A stretch of 6,027 nt of DNA. It comes from Draconibacterium sp. (GTDB lineage Bacteria; Bacteroidota; Bacteroidia; Bacteroidales; Prolixibacteraceae). The notes under the pieces are model-generated. The model made no database searches. It worked only from the letters and a program-made list of their open reading frames with translations, and was not told where the DNA came from. The position numbers and the translations under genes were made by a program. Below are positions 1-6,027 of this stretch, piece by piece (position 1 is the stretch's first letter; every line of letters begins with the position of its first letter). Location of the stretch: assembly GCA_030595485.1 (NCBI GenBank), contig JAUVDE010000223.1, forward strand, positions 1 to 6,027, written 5' to 3'.

Positions 1-192
1 GTATTTAATCCAACCGATAATGTAATTCGGAAAAAGATTACTGTCCCGCTTTATTACACTGGCTTAACTGAAACAGCTCAAATAAGTGAACAGGCAAATC
101 AAACAAAAACTTTTAAGTTAAATCGTGCTTACGAAATAGAAATTGAAGTTGAAGTTCAGCCCAATTGGTATAATTGGTATGTAATAGAATAA
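1..192 (+). CDS. 3' end of a probable secreted glycan-active protein (C-terminal beta-sandwich), truncated by window edge
   Basis: The reading frame is open from base 1 to a TAA at 190-192 and gives the last 63 residues of a protein whose start lies outside the window. The segment begins with a V-F-N-P-T-D motif, continues through a hydrophobic strand (VPLYYTGL), then a charged region (K-L-N-R-A-Y-E-I-E-I-E-V), and ends NWYNWYVIE. The alternating strand pattern and the ending look to me like the C-terminal beta-sandwich found in many secreted glycoside-hydrolase-like proteins of Bacteroidota and Planctomycetota, but the catalytic part is not in view and the family cannot be named. It lies on the same strand as the remnant that follows directly and the sulfatase downstream, which fits a polysaccharide-degradation cluster. 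That this is real coding sequence is fairly sure; the function is weak inference. Confidence 0.6.
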   Translation, partial: VFNPTDNVIRKKITVPLYYTGLTETAQISEQANQTKTFKLNRAYEIEIEVEVQPNWYNWYVIE

Positions 193-524
193 CAAAATCG
201 GATGGAAAGGCTAAAAAGAAGGTTTTAAATATCCTCAATGAAATTCCCCCATTTGCCAATGTTTATGGTTATACGGGCTGGAAAGAAAATGGTGGTTATG
301 CTTCCTTTTAGAATCCATCAGAAAAAGAGCAAACGTATACGATAACACTTAACCAAAAACTTAGATTGAATGAAAAGTTGGGAAAACTTAAAATTTCTTC
401 TTCATTATCCAATGCAAAAGAATTTTCTGAAACAATGATTTCTAAAGGCAAAATATTGGAAATAACACTAAAACCGAGAGAAGTGAAAATTTTGGAATTA
501 GAGAAAATTTTTTCTGAAAAATAA
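193..524 (+). pseudogene. Decayed 3' remnant of a glycan-active enzyme gene, no start codon and an internal TAG
   Basis: In frame 3, immediately after the stop of the preceding gene, codons read as a protein-like segment: K-V-L-N-I-L-N-E-I-P-P-F, then NVYGYTGWKENGGYASF, then a TAG at 309-311, then NPSEKEQTYTITL and a long continuation ending K-P-R-E-V-K-I-L-E-L-E and TAA at 522-524. The sense continues smoothly across the TAG: the G-Y-x-x-F-x-N-P-S pattern matches the '(G)Y-x-x-x-R-N-P-S' strand common in C-terminal domains of secreted glycoside-hydrolase-like proteins, with the TAG probably replacing an Arg or similar codon. There is no ATG in this frame before the TAG. Together this suggests the N-terminal bulk was deleted and the rest is decaying. 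The N-P-T/N-P-S strand resembles that of the upstream gene, so the two may have been related tandem genes. A short live ORF after the TAG cannot be excluded but has no good start. Confidence 0.55.
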
Positions 525-572
525 ATGCACCATAAAATTAAATGAATAAATAAATATCGTTGCAATATAGTA

Positions 573-609
573 TTGACCATCAGAATAATGGTTTTTAAAA
601 TACTCTTTG
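573..609 (+). promoter_or_regulatory. Weak promoter candidate upstream of the first sulfatase
   Basis: The 116-base gap between the remnant and the sulfatase start contains TTGACC at 573-578 and TAAAAT at 596-601 with a 17-base spacer, each one mismatch from the classical -35 and -10 boxes. Overlapping its end is TA-CTC-TTTG at 601-609, which resembles the Bacteroidota -7 element TAnnTTTG but with one extra base in the spacer. Neither is a perfect match and the region is AT-rich, so chance similarity is possible. The sulfatase ATG at 641 follows an A-rich leader with no Shine-Dalgarno sequence, as is usual in this phylum. Confidence 0.22.
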
Positions 610-640
610 CATCTTTGTTTTCGCAGTAAAAAACATAACC

Positions 641-2173
641 ATGAACAAACGAAACCTACTAATTCTTGCAATCTTTTGTTGTTTGACAATTGCAACTGTC
701 TCGTGCAGTAAAGAGCAAACACCACAACAGCCAAACGTCATTTATATTTTAGCCGACGACATGGGTTATGGCGATGTAAGTGCATTAAACCCTGAAGGGA
801 AAATTAACACACCGGGATTAGATAAAATGGTTGCCGAAGGAATGTATTTTAGCGATGCACACACTTCCTCTTCGGTATGTACACCAACCCGCTACGGTAT
901 TTTAACCGGAAGATACAATTGGCGTTCAACTTTAAAGAAAGGCGTGCTTGGAGGAGCTTCTCCTGCATTAATTCCAACCGATAGAACCACTGTGGCATCT
1001 TTAATGAAAAATGCAGGCTACAGCACGGCATACATTGGCAAGTGGCACTTGGGCTGGAATTTCGCCAAAGATGAAAATGGCAAAATAGATTTTACAAAAG
1101 AAGTAACACACACTCCAAACGATTTGGGTTTCGATTATGCCTATGGTCACTGCGGTTCGCTTGATATGGCTCCTTACGTTTATGTTGAAAACGGACAAAT
1201 AACAGCCATCCCTACAGACACAACAGTTAATAAAGGCAAATACAGCTGGTGGCGAAAGGGGCTAACTGCACCTGATTTTGTTCATGAAGATGTAACACCT
1301 AATTTTTTCAGACGAGCTATAAAATACGTGCAGAATAATGCAGGGGGCGAAAAACCATTTTTCCTTTATTTGCCACTACCATCGCCACATACTCCTATTT
1401 TACCCACCAAAGAATGGCAGGACAAAAGCGGGCTAAATCCATATGGCGATTTTGTAATGATGGTTGACGATTACATTGCACAATTGAGCGATGCCGTTAA
1501 CAAAGCCGGAATTAACGAGAACACATTGATTATATTCACCACTGACAATGGTTGTTCTCCGGCTGCTAAAATTGAAGAGATGACAGACAAAGGGCATCAT
1601 CCGAGTTACATTTACCGTGGACATAAAGCCGATATTTTTGAAGGCGGACACCGAGTGCCTTTTATTGCAAAGTGGCCCAAAGTAATACAAGCCGGAACAA
1701 AAAGCGAACAAACAATTTGCACCACCGACCTTATGGCTACGCTGGCTGATATTACCAATTCAACACTTCAAGATACCGAGGGTGAAGATAGCTACAGTAT
1801 ACTGCCACTTTTTAAAAGCGAAAAGATTGAAGGTGCGTTAAGGGAAGCTATCATTCATCATTCAATAAACGGAAGTTTTGCAATAAGAAAAGGCGATTGG
1901 AAATTGATAATGTGCCCGGGTTCAGGAGGATGGAGCTATCCAAGGCCTGGCAGAGATAAAGAAGTTTTAAGCGAACTTCCCCCTATTCAACTGTACAACT
2001 TAAAAGACGACCCGGCAGAACAGAAAAATCTACAGGAAGCTAATCCCGGAAAAGTTGAGGAGTTAAAAGCATTGCTTACAAAATACATTGAAGAGGGTAG
2101 AAGTACACCCGGCACAATTCAGCAAAACGAAGGTGAAAAAGTTTGGAAGCAACTTTGGTGGATGAAGGAGTAA
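641..2173 (+). CDS. S1-family (formylglycine-dependent) sulfatase, putative lipoprotein
   Basis: This 510-residue protein is a complete type I sulfatase, which hydrolyses sulfate esters, here most likely on a sulfated carbohydrate. Residues 1-21 form a signal sequence ending T-V-S-C22, a plausible lipobox, so the enzyme is probably membrane-anchored in the periplasm or at the surface. The sulfatase signature C80-T-P-T-R84 followed by YGILTGR (84-91 overall region) marks Cys80 as the residue converted to formylglycine. Other expected active-site residues are present by motif: metal ligands D39-D40 (ILADDMGYGD) and D302-N303 (TTDNG), K134 and H136 (IGKWHLG), H250 (SPHTP) and K329 (RGHKADIFEGG). 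Length is normal for the family. The combination WRSTLKKGVLGG, 'H-T-P-N-D-L-G-F-D-Y' and the C-terminal EEGRSTPG recalls SulfAtlas subfamily S1_15, but that assignment is from memory and tentative; the substrate is not determinable here. The ATG at 641 is chosen because the signal peptide starts there. The sulfatase needs a maturation enzyme that is not evident in the window. Confidence 0.95.
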   Translation: MNKRNLLILAIFCCLTIATVSCSKEQTPQQPNVIYILADDMGYGDVSALNPEGKINTPGLDKMVAEGMYFSDAHTSSSVCTPTRYGILTGRYNWRSTLKKGVLGGASPALIPTDRTTVASLMKNAGYSTAYIGKWHLGWNFAKDENGKIDFTKEVTHTPNDLGFDYAYGHCGSLDMAPYVYVENGQITAIPTDTTVNKGKYSWWRKGLTAPDFVHEDVTPNFFRRAIKYVQNNAGGEKPFFLYLPLPSPHTPILPTKEWQDKSGLNPYGDFVMMVDDYIAQLSDAVNKAGINENTLIIFTTDNGCSPAAKIEEMTDKGHHPSYIYRGHKADIFEGGHRVPFIAKWPKVIQAGTKSEQTICTTDLMATLADITNSTLQDTEGEDSYSILPLFKSEKIEGALREAIIHHSINGSFAIRKGDWKLIMCPGSGGWSYPRPGRDKEVLSELPPIQLYNLKDDPAEQKNLQEANPGKVEELKALLTKYIEEGRSTPGTIQQNEGEKVWKQLWWMKE

Positions 2174-2267
2174 GATTGTGTGAAGAATTCGAAAAATAAT
2201 TATTGACTTTGATGATTCGGTATACTTACTGGGTCTGTTTTAAAATAAGCCGGAATGGACCTGATGA

Positions 2268-2393
2268 TTTGTGGACATATCCACAAGAATGCAGGGAATG
2301 ATTAGTTCAAACAATAATTACACCGTGGCACATTTTAACGCACAAGCCATTTGTCTTCAACTAAAAGAGCTGGGAGGTAAAGTTATTGAGTAA
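2268..2393 (+). pseudogene. Possible small gene remnant in the convergent intergenic region
   Basis: After a TGA at 2265-2267 the frame stays open to a TAA at 2391-2393. From ATG 2298 it encodes 31 residues: M-I-S-S-N-N-N-Y-T-V-A-H-F-N-A-Q-A-I-C, then LQLKELGGKVIE and stop. An earlier ATG at 2289 would add three residues. The composition is protein-like: an amphipathic helix ending L-K-E-L-G-G-K-V-I-E resembles the very C-terminus of a soluble enzyme. I do not recognise the family. There is no clear ribosome binding site, and an AGGGA at 2293-2297 directly abuts the ATG, which is too close. A leftover 3' end of a deleted gene is my preferred reading; a chance ORF or a genuine tiny peptide are alternatives. 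The rest of the 261-base intergenic stretch (2174-2434) shows no other gene. Confidence 0.25.
2269..2286. repeat. Short perfect inverted repeat (7-bp stem, 4-nt loop)
   Basis: TTGTGGA (2269-2275) is followed by the loop CATA and the exact reverse complement TCCACAA (2280-2286). It lies 96 bases after the sulfatase stop, between two convergent genes. There is no following T-tract on either strand, so it is not a canonical intrinsic terminator; it could be a weak terminator hairpin, a protein-binding palindrome, or chance. Confidence 0.3.
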
Positions 2394-2434
2394 CATGTAA
2401 TTGAGAAATAGAAGCTGAGATATGTAACGTACTT

Positions 2435-5400
2435 TTACTTAATCGTCGCTACTTTCTCTTCTTCTAACATCACCACACGGAAACCAACATTAAAAACTTT
2501 TTGGTAATCGCGATAAGGTAAACGGTACGACGAACTGGCTTTAAACGGTCGGTCGTACCACGAACCACCTCTAACCACGCGTTCCGTTACATCAGTAGTT
2601 TGTGTGTCATTTCTGCCATCACCGGCATTGTACGGATAAGGTTTATAGCTCGATAATGTCCATTCCCAAACGTTTCCGTGCATGTCGTATAAATCCCATG
2701 GATTGGCACGGTGACGTCCCACATTTTCCGAAACAAAACCTGCATCGTTGAAGGTTTCATCATGAGGAATCCAATCGTCGTATTTATTCGGATTCGGAAG
2801 AATTCGGGTACTCTCATAAAATTTGAAAGCGGTACACGCTGCAAATTCTTCCAACTTTTTATCACCTAAATTGGCAAAATTGGTAAAGTCTGTCCCCAAT
2901 TCTCCATATGAGAAATCGGTGTTGGTACCAGCCCGGCAAGCCCATTCCCACTGTGCTTCGCTAGGTAATGTGAATTTCTGTCCGGTTTCTTTCGAAAGCC
3001 ATTCGCAAAATTCCATTGCCTCTTTCCACGAAACACGAACTACAGGTTGCGTAGGATTACTTAGTGGATAACCCGCGCGACCAAACTGGTAACCATGACG
3101 GTGCTCGTCTCCACTGGTATGCTTTTTATTAAACAGGACAAATTGCTCGTTGGTAATTTCAAGCTGTCCAATCCAAAAATCCTTATTAATGTCAACTGTC
3201 GATTGTGGTTGCTCGTCTCTGTTTTTTGTGCTACCCATTAGAAATTCTCCGGCAGGAATTTTGATCATTTTTAGCGAAATGCCATCTGCCAATTGAATCT
3301 CTTTTCTATACTCGGCTAATCTAATTTGTATGTCATGAACTGTTTTTGTTTTAATGGGCCAACTTCCCGGGCCTTTATCAGCGTTGATAATTGGTTCATA
3401 CTTTGCTGGAAGTACAGGTTCCGGTTTTGGCCCGGGTTCTGGAAGGTTGTCAAATTTAAGTTCCAAATTTGCATACTTTAGAGCGTTCTCTTTCATGCAA
3501 ATTACACTTTCATTAGCACCTTCATTATAATTGGGAATCTCAGAACGTTGCCCGTGATAAGGCGCATTAAAATCAATCCAACAATATATTTTTTCAAGTG
3601 ATTCTTTGTCGAGTTGAACGTTGTGATGTCCTTTTTTCAATATCTGAATTAATTCGGTTTGGTCAGCATGTACATCCATGGGTTGCAGCATGTGCATATC
3701 GCTTTCGATTCCTGGTCGGCGAATGTAACGGTGTAATTCAGCATACGATTCCGAAAAATGGCCACCGTATTTTGGGTTCGCTTTTCCAGATATTTGTGTA
3801 TCCCAGTCGTCTATCATTTTGTCGCCTGTAAGATTTGGAATTTTATCGTGCTCACTATTGTGGCAGGCAATGCAATATTTATCCAAAACGGGTTGTACTT
3901 CGTGCCTGAAACTGAAATTACGTGCAGGTCCATACCATTCTTCAATCTTGGCAGGTTTTTTCCGCGATGCCAAGGTCATTTTTGGCAGAGCAACTTCGTT
4001 ACGGTTTTCGTGGCAACCAATACACGACACTTTTTCGCCGGGCATTCCAGTAAACCAACTACGCATTTGTTGCAATGCTTTTCCGTCTTTGTCTAAGGGC
4101 TGAACAAATACAGCGGTATTTGCTGGAATTTCAAACATGGCCGAACCATCTTCTTCTACAGGAACTGTTCCTAAAATACGCATAACGTCCCAGGGGCCAT
4201 CCATTCCAATTGTTCCTAACAATCCACCTTGTCCGTAGGGACTAAAAAAGTAAGAACCTATCCTGAGTTTTTTTACTTCACCTTTTGTAACACCTTTTAA
4301 ACCTGGGCCATAATATACATCTTGTAAAAAAACGGTAGCGGTCTTTTTCTCTAAATCAATTCTATCGGGAATAATTTGTGGCTTTTCCTGCGATTTAAAT
4401 GGTATGACTTCAATTACAGCTTCTCCTTCAGCTTCGTAAAGCAAAGTCATATTATTAAAAACATCAACCAAATAAAGTCCCCAAAGTGCATCGGGCGATG
4501 CTTTCATACTTACCAGAAAATATTTATCACTTAGCGGATATGGGTTCATGAACATGGGCCAAACACCGTCGGGTAAACGGTCGCGTATAATGGGTTCAAC
4601 CTTTCGGCCTCGGTGTGGAATTTCGGCAACTACTCCATCAGCTTCGTGACGACCTTTTGATGGATCGAGAATTAACAATCGGCCGGCACGTGAAACACTG
4701 TGGTGGCCAGTTGCAATTCCCACCACCGACGATGGGACATTTGGAATTGGGCGTGCACCAAAAAAGGCAGTGGGGAAATACGAGTTGGAACCATAATGCG
4801 CCAACTGAGAAGTTCCATCGGGATTCATCGTAAAAAGTATACGGGAATTTGAATGTGGCAGACCCGAATACTCCCAACGTTGGTAGAGAACTTTTCCATC
4901 GTTCATAACAACCGGTTCCCAATTACTATCCTGGTCGAAAGTTATCTGGCGTATATTTTTCGTTTTAGGCTCCAATTGGTATAAACCACACATGCGTGGT
5001 CGGCCATTAATACATGGAAGCCCTAGAAATGTTGCTGTTGAACAGAAAATGATCCTTCCATCGGGCAAGTAACAACCATCAAAACTATCGAAGTTATCAA
5101 TATCGGAGGGGGTAAGTTGTTCGGCTTTTCCAGTGTTGGTATTCATCGAAAATAAATGCCAACAGTTATTTGTTCCAATAGACGAGAACATTAATTCCTC
5201 ACCATCGAAATTAAGACTTAAATCATTAATTATTTTCGTTTTATTGGGTTTGTAGAGTGTTTTAATTTTACGTTTATTCCTGAGATCGGATAAAACTGAA
5301 ATTTCGTTTTTCCAACCTTTGTCGGGATGAGCAATGCTCGCGTTATTGTTGTGGTTTGCAGGAGCGAGCCCAAGGTTTCCACTCATTGCCGAACGTGCAT

Positions 5401-5743
5401 TCTTTCCCAAATCGCGGCGAAGCATTATTATTTTATCGAAATCGAGTAGAGGATTTTCGAGTAAACCTTCATCCAGAAGGTCCAATAATTCTGTCGCTTT
5501 TTTTATCGATTCAGAATTGTTGTTTTTAATCCCGGTCAATAAAACTTGCTTTGTTTCTTCAAATAAGGAAAGTGCATTTAAGTATTTTTCTGTCGTATTA
5601 CTCTGGTCATTCATTGCCAATTTAAACGCTTCAGAATCGACCAAAAGAATTCGATTTAGTAATTGTTGATTTTCCGATGCATTAACAGATAGATTTAAAA
5701 ATAGGGTGAGGGTAACTAATAATATGGATATGGTTAGTTTCAT
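2435..5743 (-). CDS. Exported HzsA-related dihaem protein fused to a C-terminal FGE-sulfatase/SUMF1-like domain
   Basis: This 1102-residue protein has a signal peptide (1-22, cleavage probably V-N-A22/S23), so it acts outside the cytoplasm, where c-type haem is attached. Residues 23-115 are mostly helical. Residues about 150-480 look like a TolB/PD40-type beta-propeller (strand repeats such as LSLNFDGEELMFSS). Residues about 495-580 match what I know of the hydrazine synthase alpha-subunit middle domain (GTVPVEEDGSAMFEIPAN...) and end in haem motif C574-I-G-C577-H578. A second haem motif, C624-I-A-C627-H628, starts a cytochrome-like segment to about 728. A Pro-rich linker (768-779) leads to an FGE-sulfatase domain (822-1093) with IPAGEFLMGS, FTLPSEAQWEWACRAGT, NPWDLYDMHGNVWEWT, VVRGGSW and VGFRVV. 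At the positions of the two catalytic Cys of true FGE I read Asp1064 and Ala1069, so formylglycine synthesis is unlikely. Tyr expected four residues after the first haem His in HzsA (from memory) is Asn582, arguing against hydrazine synthesis. It sits between two sulfatases, convergent with one and divergent from the other. Domain architecture is well supported; function is unknown. Confidence 0.9.
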   Translation of the reverse strand: MKLTISILLVTLTLFLNLSVNASENQQLLNRILLVDSEAFKLAMNDQSNTTEKYLNALSLFEETKQVLLTGIKNNNSESIKKATELLDLLDEGLLENPLLDFDKIIMLRRDLGKNARSAMSGNLGLAPANHNNNASIAHPDKGWKNEISVLSDLRNKRKIKTLYKPNKTKIINDLSLNFDGEELMFSSIGTNNCWHLFSMNTNTGKAEQLTPSDIDNFDSFDGCYLPDGRIIFCSTATFLGLPCINGRPRMCGLYQLEPKTKNIRQITFDQDSNWEPVVMNDGKVLYQRWEYSGLPHSNSRILFTMNPDGTSQLAHYGSNSYFPTAFFGARPIPNVPSSVVGIATGHHSVSRAGRLLILDPSKGRHEADGVVAEIPHRGRKVEPIIRDRLPDGVWPMFMNPYPLSDKYFLVSMKASPDALWGLYLVDVFNNMTLLYEAEGEAVIEVIPFKSQEKPQIIPDRIDLEKKTATVFLQDVYYGPGLKGVTKGEVKKLRIGSYFFSPYGQGGLLGTIGMDGPWDVMRILGTVPVEEDGSAMFEIPANTAVFVQPLDKDGKALQQMRSWFTGMPGEKVSCIGCHENRNEVALPKMTLASRKKPAKIEEWYGPARNFSFRHEVQPVLDKYCIACHNSEHDKIPNLTGDKMIDDWDTQISGKANPKYGGHFSESYAELHRYIRRPGIESDMHMLQPMDVHADQTELIQILKKGHHNVQLDKESLEKIYCWIDFNAPYHGQRSEIPNYNEGANESVICMKENALKYANLELKFDNLPEPGPKPEPVLPAKYEPIINADKGPGSWPIKTKTVHDIQIRLAEYRKEIQLADGISLKMIKIPAGEFLMGSTKNRDEQPQSTVDINKDFWIGQLEITNEQFVLFNKKHTSGDEHRHGYQFGRAGYPLSNPTQPVVRVSWKEAMEFCEWLSKETGQKFTLPSEAQWEWACRAGTNTDFSYGELGTDFTNFANLGDKKLEEFAACTAFKFYESTRILPNPNKYDDWIPHDETFNDAGFVSENVGRHRANPWDLYDMHGNVWEWTLSSYKPYPYNAGDGRNDTQTTDVTERVVRGGSWYDRPFKASSSYRLPYRDYQKVFNVGFRVVMLEEEKVATIK

Positions 5744-5874
5744 TGGTTTTAGTTATTTGAGCGTGAAAATAGTTATTTCCGATGTAAAATTATTCGATTC
5801 TAGTATTTTTAGTTGGGTGAGTAGCCCCAATTTTTGAATTATTTGAGCAACTTTGTAGGCACTAATAAAATAAG
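5744..5874. promoter_or_regulatory. Divergent intergenic region serving the haem/FGE-like gene (-) and the second sulfatase (+)
   Basis: These 131 AT-rich bases separate two divergently transcribed starts, so both promoters must lie here or inside the genes. On the plus strand CAACTTTG at 5848-5855 is one base off the Bacteroidota -7 consensus TAnnTTTG and lies 19 bases before the sulfatase ATG, but no matching TTG box occurs at the usual distance upstream. On the minus strand no convincing element was found. Neither start has a Shine-Dalgarno sequence; both follow A-rich leaders. No clear operator palindrome was seen. Confidence 0.35.
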
Positions 5875-6027
5875 ATGAACAAAAACCTAACAACCAGCTT
5901 AACTCTGCTTGCCATTTTTTTCGGAACAACCTTGTTTGCCACAGAAAGAAAATCAAACCCAAAGCAACCCAACATTATAATGTTTTTGGTTGATGATATG
6001 GGCTGGCAAGAAACATCAGTCCCATTT
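5875..6027 (+). CDS. N-terminus of a second S1-family sulfatase, truncated by window edge
   Basis: The first 51 codons of a sulfatase run off the end of the window. Residues 1-22 form a signal peptide (MNKN, hydrophobic core LTLLAIFFGTTLFA, probable cleavage after A22), without a lipobox cysteine, so the enzyme is probably periplasmic or secreted rather than lipid-anchored. The N-terminal metal-binding strand of S1 sulfatases follows: P-N-I-I-M-F-L-V-D40-D41-M-G-W-Q, then ETSVPF. The D-D-M-G-W-Q-x-T-S-V-P-F wording differs from the D-D-M-G-Y-G-D of the first sulfatase, so this is a different subfamily and not a duplicate; it recalls a group I associate with S1_16, unverified. The C-x-P-x-R signature would lie beyond the window, so activity cannot be judged. 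The ATG at 5875 is chosen because the signal peptide begins there. Confidence 0.85.
   Translation, partial: MNKNLTTSLTLLAIFFGTTLFATERKSNPKQPNIIMFLVDDMGWQETSVPF

Noticed and set aside
308..734. Minus-strand open frames of 90 and 78 codons
   Set aside because: They lie opposite the coding-like remnant and the sulfatase start; the hydrophobic translations are typical of antisense AT-rich DNA and have no start context.
2203..2226. TTGACT and TATACT downstream of the first sulfatase, resembling a sigma70 promoter
   Set aside because: The spacer is only 12 bases, far too short, and no convincing gene starts downstream on that strand.
2465..3280. Annotating the C-terminal domain as an active sulfatase-modifying factor (FGE)
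   Set aside because: The fold motifs are present, but both positions of the catalytic cysteines are occupied by Asp and Ala.
3758..4096. Open frames of 112 and 94 codons on the plus strand inside the large minus-strand gene
   Set aside because: They are antisense to the haem-binding region, whose translation shows clear domain motifs; the plus-strand translations show no recognisable domain or start signal.
5334..5669. 111-codon plus-strand open frame over the N-terminal part of the large gene
   Set aside because: Antisense shadow of the helical N-terminal region; low-complexity Ser/Phe-rich translation with no motif.
2435..5743. Calling the large gene a hydrazine synthase alpha subunit and inferring anammox metabolism
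   Set aside because: No beta or gamma hydrazine synthase subunits are nearby, the expected Tyr haem ligand seems absent, the protein is fused to a SUMF1-like domain, and the context is sulfatases in an apparent Bacteroidota genome.
5753..5962. 69-codon minus-strand open frame spanning the divergent gap
   Set aside because: It overlaps the sulfatase signal peptide in antisense and runs through the promoter region, with no protein-like features.

Overview
The window looks like chromosomal DNA of a free-living, probably marine or sediment, member of the Bacteroidota. The evidence is AT-rich intergenic DNA, gene starts with A-rich leaders and no Shine-Dalgarno sequence, a lipoprotein-type signal on a sulfatase, and a gene set typical of polysaccharide-degradation (sulfatase-rich) regions. 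No SusC/SusD pair, tRNA, rRNA, CRISPR array or mobile element is visible, so the window is probably an internal slice of a larger sulfated-glycan locus.

Layout: (1) 1-192 is the 3' end of a plus-strand gene cut by the window edge. (2) 193-524 is a decayed, start-less gene remnant with an in-frame TAG at 309-311; it resembles a second C-terminal domain of a secreted glycan-active protein. (3) 525-640 is a short intergenic region with a weak promoter candidate. (4) 641-2173 (+) is a complete formylglycine-dependent S1 sulfatase with a lipoprotein signal. (5) 2174-2434 is the convergent intergenic region, with a small possible gene remnant and a 7-bp-stem inverted repeat. (6) 2435-5743 (-) is a 1102-residue exported fusion protein: helical N-terminus, beta-propeller, two c-type haem motifs in a region resembling hydrazine synthase alpha subunit (HzsA), a proline-rich linker, and a C-terminal FGE-sulfatase/SUMF1-like domain. 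(7) 5744-5874 is a divergent promoter region. (8) 5875-6027 (+) is the N-terminus of a second, different S1 sulfatase, cut by the window edge.

The two sulfatases probably remove sulfate esters from a sulfated polysaccharide or its oligosaccharides in the periplasm or at the cell surface. The large protein between them is the most interesting object. It combines an HzsA-related dihaem architecture with a SUMF1 fold. Its SUMF1-like domain appears to lack both active-site cysteines of true formylglycine-generating enzymes, so it is unlikely to be the maturase for the neighbouring Cys-type sulfatases despite its position. Its function is unknown; a periplasmic redox or glycan-binding role tied to polysaccharide use is an inference only.
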